Of a stretch of DNA of 64,000 nt, positions 53,536 through 64,000 are shown piece after piece. A model generated the notes under the pieces. That model did no database searches. It was not told the origin of the DNA and saw only the letters and a program-made list of their open reading frames with translations. Position 1 is the stretch's first letter. Each line of letters begins with the position of its first letter. The translations under genes and the position numbers were made by a program. Origin of the DNA: Methanorbis furvi (GTDB lineage Archaea; Halobacteriota; Methanomicrobia; Methanomicrobiales; Methanocorpusculaceae); the NCBI RefSeq assembly GCF_032714615.1, contig NZ_JAWDKA010000004.1, positions 1-64,000 on the forward strand, given 5' to 3'.

Positions 53536-54936
53536 ATGAACTTCATTGGCAGAACACAGGAACTCGCAGCGCTTGAGGAAAACTACCAGAGAAACGCAGG
53601 TTTCGTTGTAATTTACGGTCGGAGACGTGTTGGAAAAACAACCCTCATCACCGAGTTTATCAAAAACAAATCCGCTCTCTACTACCTTGCAACCGAAGAG
53701 CGAGAGCCGCAGAACATGCAGAACTTCCAGCAGCAGCTTGCCGCATTCACAAACAAAGACTACCTGCGTGCGACTCCGATCACCGACTGGACAGCACTGC
53801 TCTCCCTCTTTGCCGAACACAACCCGGGCGAGAAAAAAATTCTCATCATCGACGAGTTCCAGTACCTCACCGAAATCAACCCGGCATTTCCCTCGATCCT
53901 TCAAAAAATCTGGGACGAAACACTCTCACGCCACAATATCATGGTTATCCTCTGCGGATCGTACATCAGCATGATGAAAACCCATGCTCTCTCATACGAA
54001 AGCCCGCTTTACGGAAGAAGGACAGCACAGATACGCCTGCAACCACTCACCTTCACCGAACTCGCCGCATACTATACCGACAAACCGTTCAGCGAACTCG
54101 TCACTCTCTACGCTATAACCGGCGGCGTTCCCAAATATCTGGAGTTCTTCGACAACGATGCAGACCTCTTCGAAAACATCAGCCGCCACATCCTCAACAA
54201 AAACGGCTACCTCTACGAAGAGCCGCTCTTCCTCCTCGAAAAAGAGGTGGACACCTCGATCACCTACTTCTCCATACTCAAAGCCATCGCCGCAGGAAAA
54301 ACCCGGCTTTCCGAACTCGCCGCAGCTCTTGAGATGAAAACAACCACGCTTGTTCCTTACCTCACCACCTTAATCGACCTCCACCTCATCGAACGCCGCG
54401 TTCCGGTAACAGAACAGACACCCGAACACAGCAAGAAAGGCAGGTATCACATTCAGGACAGCTTCCTCAGGTTCTGGTTTCTGTTCGTTTCCCCAAACAA
54501 AAGCGAACTGGAGATTGGAAAAACCGATGTCGTTCTCGAACGCATCAAACCGCATTTCATCGACCGGTTCGCAAGTTTCGTCTATGAAGATGTCTGTCGA
54601 GAATTTTTCTGGGATTTATGTGCCAGCAAAAAAATTTCCTTCGAGCCCGCACGTGTCGGTTCCTTCTGGGGAAAAGGAGATATTGAGATCGATGTTGCGG
54701 CAGTGAACCGTTCAGAAAAAAAATTGTTCGCCGGAGAATGCAAATTTTATTCCGGCGAAAAAGTCGTTGACATGAGTGTCTATGCAGATCTACAAAAGAA
54801 ATGCCGGACACAGGAGCTTGCCGGATATGAAATAGTCTACGGACTCTTTTCAGTCACCGGTTTTGATCAGCGGCTCAAAGAACTCGCAAAAAATAATCCT
54901 GATCTGTATCTTATCAACGAAAAAAAAGTGGAATGA
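53536..54936 (+). CDS. Archaeal AAA-type ATPase with DUF234 C-terminal domain
   Basis: 466 residues. FIGRTQELAALEENY and Walker A YGRRRVGKTTLITEF near residue 30, Walker B ILIIDEFQYLTE, and sensor-type VILCGSYISMM identify the archaeal ATPase family. A winged-helix region follows (LSELAAALEMKTTTLVPYL), and the C-terminal DUF234 domain carries a PD-(D/E)xK-like core (EIDVAAVNRSEKKLFAGECKF). A nuclease-like role is inferred from this pattern. The gene ends back to back with the Hsp20-like gene without a gap. Confidence 0.87.
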   Translation: MNFIGRTQELAALEENYQRNAGFVVIYGRRRVGKTTLITEFIKNKSALYYLATEEREPQNMQNFQQQLAAFTNKDYLRATPITDWTALLSLFAEHNPGEKKILIIDEFQYLTEINPAFPSILQKIWDETLSRHNIMVILCGSYISMMKTHALSYESPLYGRRTAQIRLQPLTFTELAAYYTDKPFSELVTLYAITGGVPKYLEFFDNDADLFENISRHILNKNGYLYEEPLFLLEKEVDTSITYFSILKAIAAGKTRLSELAAALEMKTTTLVPYLTTLIDLHLIERRVPVTEQTPEHSKKGRYHIQDSFLRFWFLFVSPNKSELEIGKTDVVLERIKPHFIDRFASFVYEDVCREFFWDLCASKKISFEPARVGSFWGKGDIEIDVAAVNRSEKKLFAGECKFYSGEKVVDMSVYADLQKKCRTQELAGYEIVYGLFSVTGFDQRLKELAKNNPDLYLINEKKVE

Positions 54937-55359
54937 TTACTCTTCCATCTTCGGAAGAATTTTCTTGAAACAGACGATCTCAAGCACACCATTATGCAGA
55001 TGCGTCTCGGTCAGCGCCGGATCGATTGGCGGCACCGGAATCACCGCCGAGTACTCCCGCCGCTCGCCTGCATTCAGCTGCAGTTTTCCATCCTGATACG
55101 CGATGAAGAAATCATCCGGACAGGCATGCGGCAGCTCGGTCTGAATAATAACCGTCCCTTCATCCTCAAACACCTCGATAGGAATCGTCTTTGGCTGAGG
55201 ATTGATCGGGGCAAGATGAATCGTGCCCCCGTTCAACACAAACTTCACTCCCATGATCGGCGGGAGCTTCTCCTCGCCATCGCCCGAAACATGAGCAGTG
55301 ATAATCTGATGGATAATATCCATCAGATCTTTGTAGGCATCATCCGGTGACTCTGGCAT
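54937..55359 (-). CDS. Hsp20/alpha-crystallin-like protein
   Basis: 140 residues. The centre has the beta-sandwich pattern of small heat-shock proteins: IEVFEDEGTVIIQTELP, DDFFIAYQDGKLQLNAG, REYSAVIPVPPIDPALTETH and HNGVLEIVCFKK. The usual I-x-I/V tail is missing; the end is KILPKMEE. Location just after the Cdc48 gene on the same strand, with 48 bases between them, suggests a linked role in protein quality control. Confidence 0.72.
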   Translation of the reverse strand: MPESPDDAYKDLMDIIHQIITAHVSGDGEEKLPPIMGVKFVLNGGTIHLAPINPQPKTIPIEVFEDEGTVIIQTELPHACPDDFFIAYQDGKLQLNAGERREYSAVIPVPPIDPALTETHLHNGVLEIVCFKKILPKMEE

Positions 55360-55407
55360 TCTCTTTCACATCCGAAAACCGGGGCTGGGGGGTGACCCCC
55401 ACCAGCT

Positions 55408-57876
<2,469 letters not shown>

Positions 57877-57956
57877 TTATTGCTTACTATGCGTAAGCGT
57901 TAAGTCATATTTAAAGTATTCGTGCGGGCAAAGACATTGAGGCAGTAAAAAGAGAT

Positions 57957-58553
57957 TTATAGAACCACATTACGCGAACGTTTCGGGCGCGCGGGATTGC
58001 AGGTGATAATTCCGTTTTCGGTGACAATCCAGTCCATTTTCCGGTCGTAGGGTTCTGCCGGAATCCGGTCAGCTTCCTGACAGGCATAGGCGAGACCGAT
58101 GCGGGGGATGTCAGGATATGCGTCGAAGAATCTGTCATAGTATCCTGCACCGTATCCGATGCGGTTGCCGGAGCGGTCAAAACTGATCAGGGGCAGGAGG
58201 GCGATCTCGATTTTGTCGATGTCTGCCGGAATTTCTGCGGAGAGGGGTTCAGGCACCTGAAAAGTTCCCGGTTCAAGGTCTGCGACTGAGGTAAGGTAGG
58301 AGAGGCGGAGTGTTCGTGTTTCTGTCTGAATGATCGGAACGATAACAGTTTTTCCTTCGTCAAGAAGGCAGTTGATGATGACAAGCGATTCGACCTCAGG
58401 TTCTTTGGAGACATAAGCGAAGACTGTTTTATAGGGCTTGAGGAATTTTCTGAGATGCTCGGTGATGTAGTAGCTCTTTTCGCGGCGTTCTTCAAGCGTC
58501 AAAGCATCGCGAACGGATCTGAGGTGTTCCCGTATCTCTGCTTTGCTGGGCAT
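57957..58553 (-). CDS. 5-formyltetrahydrofolate cyclo-ligase family protein
   Basis: About 198 residues from the ATG at 58553. SKAEIREHLRSVRDALTLEE, VFAYVSKEPEVESLVIINCL, IALLPLISFDRSGNRIGYGA and GAGYYDRFFDAYP define the family, which converts 5-formyl-THF to methenyl-THF with ATP. In an organism using methanopterin the physiological substrate may differ; a role in folate-analogue or thiamine repair is possible. A longer frame to 58661 reaches into the CCCACGG repeat and is not supported. Confidence 0.85.
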   Translation of the reverse strand: MPSKAEIREHLRSVRDALTLEERREKSYYITEHLRKFLKPYKTVFAYVSKEPEVESLVIINCLLDEGKTVIVPIIQTETRTLRLSYLTSVADLEPGTFQVPEPLSAEIPADIDKIEIALLPLISFDRSGNRIGYGAGYYDRFFDAYPDIPRIGLAYACQEADRIPAEPYDRKMDWIVTENGIITCNPARPKRSRNVVL

Positions 58554-58616
58554 AGTTGAGTTATCAGCGTGGGAATGGATAAACATTCGGGTTGTGTAGG
58601 TATTGCCCATTAATTC

Positions 58617-58785
58617 CTGCCTCCCACGGAAAAGCGGAAAACACAGAAATAAAAATATCACGGAGCAGACGTGAACATCACAGAAATGAATTATTTTCGA
58701 ATTCCGTGTTGTTCACGTCTACTCCGTGATGTTTTTTTTTCGGTAAAGTTTCCGTGTGCTCCGTTTTTCCGTGGGCTGAAATTTT
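58617..58785. repeat. CCCACGG-family repeat
   Basis: The ends CCTCCCACGGAAAAGCGGAA and CTCCGTTTTTCCGTGGG are inverted copies. The core blocks ATCACGGAGCAGACGTGAAC and GTGTTGTTCACGTCTACTCC are about 30 bases apart. It occupies the divergent intergenic region between the cyclo-ligase and the radical SAM gene. Confidence 0.85.
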
Positions 58786-58928
58786 AGAATGATGCATTTC
58801 GGTATTGTTTCGGTCTGTCAAATTTTTTCAGAAGGGAGTTCATGAAGCACTGCTTATCACTTCCAAAAGAGCACTTTCAGTACGCGCGGTCCTGGGTTTA
58901 AATCCCCTCATGCCGATCATAATGTGTA

Positions 58929-59969
58929 ATGTCGGAGCTGATGCAGAAAATCGAACGGGCGACAAGTTCAACCTTCTTCGACCAGACCGGTCGCAATGAG
59001 GGGTCCAGCAAATGCTGCAAAATCATGCGGATTCTGCTTGAGGGAACCTGTTCGTTTGACTGTGCCTACTGCGGCGTCTGTGGTAAAAAAACCGGCGTCA
59101 GCTTTACTCCAAAAGAACTTGCCCACGGATATCTTACTCTGCATCGACAAGGACGCGTCGGCGGTCTTTTGCTCAGTACCGGAATTCCCCGGGGCGATGT
59201 GGATCTTGGTATGGAAAAGCTGACCGAGACTGCACGCCTGATTCGTTCCGCCGGGTATCGCGGGTATCTGCATCTGAAGGTTCTTCCGGGAGCGTCCCGC
59301 ACCGACATTGCCGAACTTGCAAAGTATGCAACTCGCTTAAGCATCAATCTGGAAGCGCCGAACTCCTCCTATCTCGCAGAGATTGCAACGGTGAAAAATT
59401 ATCGATCTGATCTCCTTACCCGCCATCAGTGGCTTGCGGAGATTATGCCGGACCGCCACTCAACCCAGTTTGTGGTGGGAGCTGCGGGAGAGAGTGACAA
59501 GGATATCTTCGACACTGTTGCGACGTCCTATGAAAAGTATCATCCTGCAAGGGTTTACTACTCGGCATTTTATGCAATTTCCAATACACCCCTGGAAAAG
59601 CATGAGAATACGCCGGTGTGGCGGGCAAACCGCTGGTATCAGATGGATGCTCTTCTCCGGCTGTATGGCTACAGCCGCGGGGAGCTGACTCCCGCATTTG
59701 ATGAGGAGGGGATGCTGTTGAACACCGATCCGAAAGTTCTTCTCGCACAAAATCTCCCTCTTCTCAATCCGGACACGGCAGAGAAGTCCGAGCTGCTTCG
59801 GGTGCCCGGTATCGGTGCGGTCAGCGCTGAGGCGATTGTACAGACAAGAAAAGTGCAGAGTGTCAGAAACACATCAGCCCTTCGGGGCTGTGGTGTGGTG
59901 ATGAAACGGGCACTGCCGTATCTGTCACTTGGAACAACACGCCAGACGACTTTTTCGTCCTGGTGCTGA
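58929..59969 (+). CDS. Radical SAM protein with C-terminal helix-hairpin-helix
   Basis: 346 residues. The radical SAM motif is GTCSFDCAYCGVCG (Cx3Cx2C) near residue 42. The barrel contains LLLSTGIPRGDVDLGMEKL, YLHLKVLPGASRTDIAEL and RLSINLEAPNSSYLAEI. A C-terminal helix-hairpin-helix (LLRVPGIGAVSAEAIVQTR) suggests DNA binding. The sequence resembles the family annotated as putative DNA modification or repair radical SAM proteins, whose substrate is unknown. The usual small partner gene (DUF4130-type) is not adjacent. A GyrI-like gene follows at 22 bases. Confidence 0.83.
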   Translation: MSELMQKIERATSSTFFDQTGRNEGSSKCCKIMRILLEGTCSFDCAYCGVCGKKTGVSFTPKELAHGYLTLHRQGRVGGLLLSTGIPRGDVDLGMEKLTETARLIRSAGYRGYLHLKVLPGASRTDIAELAKYATRLSINLEAPNSSYLAEIATVKNYRSDLLTRHQWLAEIMPDRHSTQFVVGAAGESDKDIFDTVATSYEKYHPARVYYSAFYAISNTPLEKHENTPVWRANRWYQMDALLRLYGYSRGELTPAFDEEGMLLNTDPKVLLAQNLPLLNPDTAEKSELLRVPGIGAVSAEAIVQTRKVQSVRNTSALRGCGVVMKRALPYLSLGTTRQTTFSSWC

Positions 59970-59991
59970 AAAAATATACTGAGGTATTTAC

Positions 59992-60468
59992 ATGAATTAT
60001 ACTGCAGAAGTAAAGGATCTCCCCTGCTGTACGATCTACTATAAACAAGGGATGATCAGATCCTTTGAGGAAATTCCTGAGTTTGTTCTCGGGTCAGCCG
60101 AGGAATGCCGGAAGGTAAATCCGGATCTCCGCTGTAATGAGTACGGCTATACCGCTTATCTGGAACCCTGCGATGTGCTGCCGGAGAAGGAGATCATGAT
60201 CGAGTACGGTCAGGCGGTGGAGGCGGTAGGAAAAGAAACCGAAACCATCCGATTCAGAGAGCTGGAGGCGGTTCCTGCTGTTTGTGTTCTGCACAAGGGA
60301 GATTATTCAAGTCTTGGCGATGCATATGCGTTCGCCTTTGCCTGGGCTGACGAACATGGTTATGAACTTGCGGCCCCGCCAAGAGAACAGTACATTCACG
60401 GTGTCTGGGACAGAGAAAATCCTGATGAGTGGGAGACCGAGGTTCAGATTCCGGTGAAAAAACTGTAG
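59992..60468 (+). CDS. GyrI-like small-molecule-binding protein
   Basis: 158 residues with the duplicated beta-alpha-beta-beta pattern of the GyrI/AraC effector-binding superfamily: CCTIYYKQGMIRSFEEIPEF, GYTAYLEPCDVLPEKEIMIE, VPAVCVLHKGDYSSLGDAYA and the end VWDRENPDEWETEVQIPVKK. The conserved Glu in the end motif (ETEVQIPV) is typical. No DNA-binding domain is attached, so it may bind or detoxify a ligand. It follows the radical SAM gene closely. Confidence 0.82.
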   Translation: MNYTAEVKDLPCCTIYYKQGMIRSFEEIPEFVLGSAEECRKVNPDLRCNEYGYTAYLEPCDVLPEKEIMIEYGQAVEAVGKETETIRFRELEAVPAVCVLHKGDYSSLGDAYAFAFAWADEHGYELAAPPREQYIHGVWDRENPDEWETEVQIPVKKL

Positions 60469-60506
60469 AGTTTTTTTCATATTACTTTTTTGAATATTAC
60501 GTTCTG

Positions 60507-60668
60507 CCTCCCACGGAAAAACGGAAAACACGGAAATATCACGGAAAAAACATCACGGAGCAGACGTGAACATCACGGAACATGAAAATAATTAATTTCT
60601 GTGATGTTCACGTCTGCTCTGTGATGTTTTTCTGTGATATTTCCGTGTTTTCCGTTTTTCCGTGGGCG
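60507..60668. repeat. CCCACGG-family repeat
   Basis: Ends CTCCCACGGAAAAACGGAAA and TTTTCCGTGGGCGAC are inverted copies. The core ATCACGGAGCAGACGTGAAC is separated from its inverse by about 35 bases, so the whole could form one long hairpin. It lies between two convergent genes, where a hairpin might act as a bidirectional terminator. Confidence 0.85.
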
Positions 60669-60697
60669 ACTAAACAAAAAAATATTTTCAAAAAAAA

Positions 60698-62014
60698 TTA
60701 CTGAAGTTTGGCAAGGACGCGGTCCTTCTTTTCCCGTGCTGCAACAGCCGCCCGATCAATACCTTTCTTCATCTCCTCAAAGTCGCGGCCTGACCGGTCG
60801 ACAACTTTTTTCAGCGGAGTGTAGGGAGCCTCGCGGAACTTTGGCAGAAACTCTCCTTCAACACCGTTTCTGATGAGGCGAGACACACCGGGTCCCTCGC
60901 GGACAAATCCTATTCTTTCCATCCGAACACCTGCCTTTCCAACGGTTGCAATAATTTCATCCGCATACTCTGGCGGCGCCACAACTAACAGAGCATCCAG
61001 ACTCACGCCAAGATAATCGATGCCGAGCTTGTCAAGAAGAGCCAGAACCTTCGGGGCGACAAGACCGCGAAGCGGAGCATCATCCACAACAACCGTACAG
61101 CTCGCCGTCTCTGCCATCTCAAACACATCGCCGCGAAGACCGCCGTTGGTCACATCGGTCATCGCATGAATCCGGGAAAACACCGGCGATCTGATCAGAG
61201 CATCGCAGGCTTTGAGGAAATGCAGATTGATCGTCTCCTCCACAACCTCAGCATTGCCTGAGTAAATCGCCGCGGTCGCAATCGTCCCGCCGCCCGAGCC
61301 GGTCGTCATCAGCAGCACGTCTCCGGGAGCTGTCGACTTTCTGGCAGTCACGTGATCGGCTACCCCTACCACACCCACACAGCCGGTCATCCGGTCACCT
61401 ATCACCATATCCCCGCCAATGCGAAGTGTGGACCCCGCAATCAGAGGGACATTCAGGGCATCCGCTACCGTAGTGATTCCTGCCGTGTAGTCAAATAATT
61501 TCGCCACATCGCCGTCATCAGCGATGTGAACATCGGAGATGAGGCCTACCGGCCTTGCTCCCATCACATACACATCGCGAAGCGTCGCACGGGTTGCATG
61601 AAATCCGGCAAGGAACGGAAAGTCAGACAGCCGCGAGTGCATGCCGTCAACCGTTGTGATAACATACGTCCCATTCGCCCGGACAACGCCGCCGTCATCC
61701 ATCTGGTCCACGCCAACATCAGCCGAAGTCTTGCCGATCACCTCGGCAATTTTTCTATGAGCGTAAAAATCCCCGGACCCACGTGAACCGACACCGAACT
61801 CTCCCATGGTCACGCCGGCGTGTTCATAGGAAAACAGATCGCCGGTCAGCCCTTCGGTTATCTTCACTTCGTCGATGACCGCACTGGCAAACTCGGCAGC
61901 GTAATCTGCATCGATATTTTTTATTTCAAGAATGCGTTCCTGCAGCAGTTTCAGAACCTCTTCTTCAGAGATCCCCTTATGCAGACTGCGGCGGACATAT
62001 CCTTCAACATCCAT
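60698..62014 (-). CDS. PurM/HypE-like ATP-binding protein (AIR synthase-related)
   Basis: About 438 residues. An N-terminal helical extension (EGYVRRSLHKGISEEEVLKL) precedes the AIR-synthase fold: GEFGVGSRGSGDFYAHRKIA, DQMDDGGVVRANGTYVITTVDGMHS (ATP-binding Asp), LRDVYVMGARPVGLISDVHI, GSTLRIGGDMVIGDRMTGCV and TDVTNGGLRGDVFEMA. The fold uses ATP to activate an amide or carboxyl oxygen. Related methanogen proteins include methanogenesis marker 2 and HypE, but the substrate is unknown. ATG 62014 is chosen; a longer frame to 62140 overlaps the divergent thiD gene. Confidence 0.82.
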   Translation of the reverse strand: MDVEGYVRRSLHKGISEEEVLKLLQERILEIKNIDADYAAEFASAVIDEVKITEGLTGDLFSYEHAGVTMGEFGVGSRGSGDFYAHRKIAEVIGKTSADVGVDQMDDGGVVRANGTYVITTVDGMHSRLSDFPFLAGFHATRATLRDVYVMGARPVGLISDVHIADDGDVAKLFDYTAGITTVADALNVPLIAGSTLRIGGDMVIGDRMTGCVGVVGVADHVTARKSTAPGDVLLMTTGSGGGTIATAAIYSGNAEVVEETINLHFLKACDALIRSPVFSRIHAMTDVTNGGLRGDVFEMAETASCTVVVDDAPLRGLVAPKVLALLDKLGIDYLGVSLDALLVVAPPEYADEIIATVGKAGVRMERIGFVREGPGVSRLIRNGVEGEFLPKFREAPYTPLKKVVDRSGRDFEEMKKGIDRAAVAAREKKDRVLAKLQ

Positions 62015-62101
62015 ATGATACTTGCGAGATAACAGCCTATAAAGATAGTCAATTGGAAGGATGCGAGAACTCTTATGTTCCAGCATACAAAGGATATCAG
62101 T

Positions 62102-62968
62102 ATGAGATATATGCCGGATACACCGGAAAAAAATCCGCAAAAGTCTGCCGGGGATCCGCTCAAGGGAGTGGCGTTTGCTGTATCCGTTGCCGGTTCTGAC
62201 CCGTCAGCAGGTGCCGGACTGCAGGTTGATCTGAAGACGATGACGGCATGCGGTGTTTGGGGAATGACAGTCGTTGCTGCTCTTACCGCGCAGAATGCAA
62301 ACCATGTGACAAGCACAGCGTCTGTTGAGCCTGAGTTTATCGGACAACAGATAGCAGCTCTTGAGGAGGATTTTCCGATCGGCTGCTACAAGACAGGGAT
62401 GCTGAAGAATGCGGAGACGGTTCGTGCTGTTGCGAGATCTCTGCCGGAGGATCGGGAGCTTGTTATTGATCCGGTCCTTCTTGCGACCCGCGAGTACCGG
62501 CTGCTGGATGAAGGAGGAGAACGTGAACTTGTCGAGTCGCTGATTCCCCGTGCGAGTGTGGTTACGCCGAATCTGCCGGAGGCAAAGGTTCTCTCAGGTA
62601 TCGATATTGTCGATGCCGCATCGATGGAGGAGGCAGCAAGCTGGTTCCTGGATCTCGGGGCAAAGTCTGTTGTCATCAAGGGAGGGCATGCAGATTTCCG
62701 CAAGGCAACGGATGTGTTTGCGGATAAAAACGGAACAGTGCTTCTCCACGGCAATGTGTATCCGCTTGAGGATGTTCACGGTTCGGGCTGCTGTTTTGCA
62801 TCAGCCATTGCATCCCATATCGCCCTCGGCTATCCGGTCAGGGAGGCATGTGCGGAGGCGAAGCTCTTTGTGGATGGAGCAATCCGTTATGCAGTTGAGT
62901 ATGCTCCGGGAAGATTCACGATGAATCCCGGATGGCAGCAGCATACAAGCTACGGTAAAAAATTCTAA
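62102..62968 (+). CDS. thiD: Hydroxymethylpyrimidine/phosphomethylpyrimidine kinase
   Basis: ThiD phosphorylates HMP and HMP-P in thiamine synthesis. The protein shows FAVSVAGSDPSAGAGLQVDL, KTMTACGVWGMTVVAALTAQ, VVTPNLPEAKVLSGI, KSVVIKGGH and the anion-hole EDVHGSGCCFASAIASHIAL of the ribokinase-like fold. ATG 62102 is supported by AAAGGA seven bases upstream; the ATG at 62075 is less likely. No ThiE domain is fused. It is divergent from the PurM-like gene. Confidence 0.9.
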   Translation: MRYMPDTPEKNPQKSAGDPLKGVAFAVSVAGSDPSAGAGLQVDLKTMTACGVWGMTVVAALTAQNANHVTSTASVEPEFIGQQIAALEEDFPIGCYKTGMLKNAETVRAVARSLPEDRELVIDPVLLATREYRLLDEGGERELVESLIPRASVVTPNLPEAKVLSGIDIVDAASMEEAASWFLDLGAKSVVIKGGHADFRKATDVFADKNGTVLLHGNVYPLEDVHGSGCCFASAIASHIALGYPVREACAEAKLFVDGAIRYAVEYAPGRFTMNPGWQQHTSYGKKF

Positions 62969-63060
62969 ACGCGAATAGCGCGAATAGCGCGAATAGCATG
63001 CCTGCGGCCTGCTCACCGCATCGCGGAATAAAAAATCGCCAATGGCGATTTTTTTTTATA

Positions 63061-63652
63061 ATAGGAGTTACGCGGTGTACTGTTGAGTAATGAAGTGTTG
63101 CCTCGCGAGAAAAAAACCGCCACGGATTCACACGGATTCCAAATTTGCCAATCGTCATTATCTTGCGTTCGGTCGGGACTCCGGCTAATCGCCTCCGTCC
63201 TTTTCGACCTCACTGGATAATGACTGGCAAATTTTTTCGGTTTTTTGTTGAGTGGTACATGTGGCTTTATTTGAAAAAAAAATCAATTGCAGATTCACAG
63301 AGATTGTATTTTCGGAAGAGTGGGCGTGAGTGAAGTAAGAAAAAATCACACTCGCCACTTCAACAAAAAACCGAAAAAAATTTGCCAGCTGTTATCCAGT
63401 GAGGGCGAAAAGGACGGAGGCGATTGTCCACGTGCTACGCACGTGAGACGTCTCACGAGGTCATAGACCTCGTGGACATTAGCCGGAGTCCCGACCGAAC
63501 GCAAGATAACAGCGATTGGCAAATTAAACATCTGTGTGAATCCGTGGCGGTTTTTTTTTCTCGTAGTTCCCACTCACCACTAACCCGATCAACATTTTTC
63601 AGAAAAAAAAAACGGATAAGTTTTCCTTGACATCACACCGCGTAACTCCTAT
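63061..63652. mobile_element. Non-autonomous element with 18-bp terminal inverted repeats
   Basis: The ends ATAGGAGTTACGCGGTGT (63061-63078) and ACACCGCGTAACTCCTAT (63635-63652) are perfect inverted copies, extended by an AT-rich stretch on both sides. Inside are two inverted TTTGCCA units (63144-63231 and 63381-63523) and the GTGGTGAGT-type flanks. No transposase frame is present. Sequence between 62969 and 63060 includes small direct repeats (GCGAATAGC three times) and a short hairpin AAAAATCGCCAATGGCGATT. Confidence 0.78.
63426..63477. repeat. 52-bp palindromic insertion inside a TTTGCCA unit
   Basis: Compared with the unit at 27391-27479, 52 bases interrupt the right-hand unit after CGATT, and ATT is repeated at the far side (63423-63425 and 63478-63480). 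The insertion begins GTCCACG and ends CGTGGAC. Its interior is made of smaller palindromes: CACGTGCTACGCACGTG, GAGACGTCTC and CACGAGGTCATAGACCTCGTG. Confidence 0.85.
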
Positions 63653-63714
63653 AATAAATAAAATTACATTTTTCAATACCACTGTGGACCCCGAGGCGCG
63701 AAGCGCCGAGTGCG

Positions 63715-63796
63715 TCGGAATTTTCGATTTCTGTGGGGCTTTCCCCTGCCGCGTTCGCGGCAGGAAAAGCCCCACATTAGAAATCGGAAATTCCGA
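63715..63796. other. Long hairpin, about 80 bases
   Basis: GTGGGGCTTTCCCCTGCCGC and GCGGCAGGAAAAGCCCCAC face each other across a four-base loop, and outer arms TCGGAATTTTCGATTTCT and AGAAATCGGAAATTCCGA continue the pairing. A smaller GGCGCGAAGCGCC hairpin precedes it at about 63694. It lies about 40 bases before the aldolase start and could be an insertion or a leader structure. Confidence 0.75.
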
Positions 63797-63836
63797 CTCG
63801 CAACCTTAACAATCTCAGAAGCCAACATATACGATA

Positions 63837-64000
63837 ATGACTGATGTGAAGGTTCCTCTGGACGTCCCCGAATGTATGCGGGACCAGTATATTGCAAACT
63901 ACAATATGATCACCGCAGGATCCGGCCGGCTCATGCTGTTTGCCGGCGATCAAAAGATCGAACACTTAAACGATGACTTCTGCGGCGACGGAATCCCCGC
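63837..64000 (+). CDS. Class I fructose-bisphosphate aldolase-type enzyme, 5' part only
   Basis: Only the first 54 codons are in the window. The sequence MTDVKVPLDVPECMRDQYIA, then AGSGRLMLFAGDQKIEHLND and DFCGDGIP matches the N-terminus of archaeal DhnA/class I aldolases annotated as fructose-bisphosphate aldolase or aldolase used in aromatic precursor synthesis in methanogens. Asp in FAGDQKIEHL is conserved. The catalytic lysine would lie beyond the edge. The start at ATG 63837 has no strong ribosome-binding site. Confidence 0.75.
   Translation, partial: MTDVKVPLDVPECMRDQYIANYNMITAGSGRLMLFAGDQKIEHLNDDFCGDGIP

Overview
The window comes from a euryarchaeal methanogen, most likely a Methanomicrobiales member close to Methanocorpusculum. 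The evidence is an archaeal cofactor-independent phosphoglycerate mutase, an MptG-type enzyme of methanopterin synthesis, archaeal TruD, Pth2, Cdc48, XerA and NcsA/SAMP genes, an archaeal RNase P RNA, an intron-containing tRNA-Trp whose intron is a box C/D guide RNA, TATA-type promoters and several leaderless genes. The species is an inference; no rRNA is present.

Region by region. 0.4-1.6 kb: apgM. 1.6-11.9 kb: an accessory, defence-like island. A leftward series encodes a DUF4062-STAND NTPase with near-identical TPR repeats, a TIR-like/STING-like fusion, a dual-Rossmann (TrkA-N-like)/RyR protein whose 5' end is missing, and a Rossmann/RyR protein. A divergent gene encodes an intact membrane-anchored dual-Rossmann/RyR protein. 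No cyclic-dinucleotide synthase is visible nearby. 12-18 kb: an acyltransferase, a deaminase-phosphorylase pair for purine nucleoside salvage, tRNA-Ala, a DUF4143 ATPase and mptG. 18.4-26.8 kb: membrane and surface proteins, a toxin-antitoxin pair, a long pentapeptide-repeat membrane protein, and three tandem copies of a membrane-anchored double winged-helix regulator. An 18-bp motif next to a TATA box (consensus CCCATCACACTTTGGTCA) precedes six promoters here and at 34.2 kb, suggesting a small regulon. 27-36 kb: YyaL-like protein, membrane protein, MFS transporter, pth2-truD, and an NcsA plus ubiquitin-like sulfur-carrier operon. 36-44.7 kb: uvrA, a RhuM-family gene with two 27-nt palindromes, small membrane and Cys-cluster proteins, RNase P RNA, AMMECR1, DUF2148, and xerA with a dif-like site. 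46-50 kb: DUF5806, glmM-like mutase, a lipoprotein with a methyltransferase-like domain, tRNA-Trp and a pentapeptide protein. 50.7-62.9 kb: NfnAB/SudBA-type oxidoreductase, DUF234 ATPase, Hsp20-like protein, Cdc48, 5-formyl-THF cyclo-ligase, a radical SAM/HhH protein, a GyrI-like protein, a PurM-like ATPase and thiD. The right edge cuts a class I aldolase gene.

The intergenic space is full of palindromic dispersed repeats: a CCCACGG family (at least seven copies), a TTTGCCA-ended unit found as inverted pairs at 27 and 63 kb, and elements bounded by ATAGGAGTTACGCGGTGT ends. At 63 kb these are nested: a terminal-inverted-repeat element contains two TTTGCCA units, one of which is split by a 52-bp palindromic insertion with a 3-bp duplication.

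The most interesting system is the 1.6-11.9 kb island. It combines a probable NAD-cleaving TIR-like/STING-like protein with several Rossmann/RyR proteins, one membrane-bound, and a STAND sensor. I infer a nucleotide-signalled immune or stress network; this is untested.
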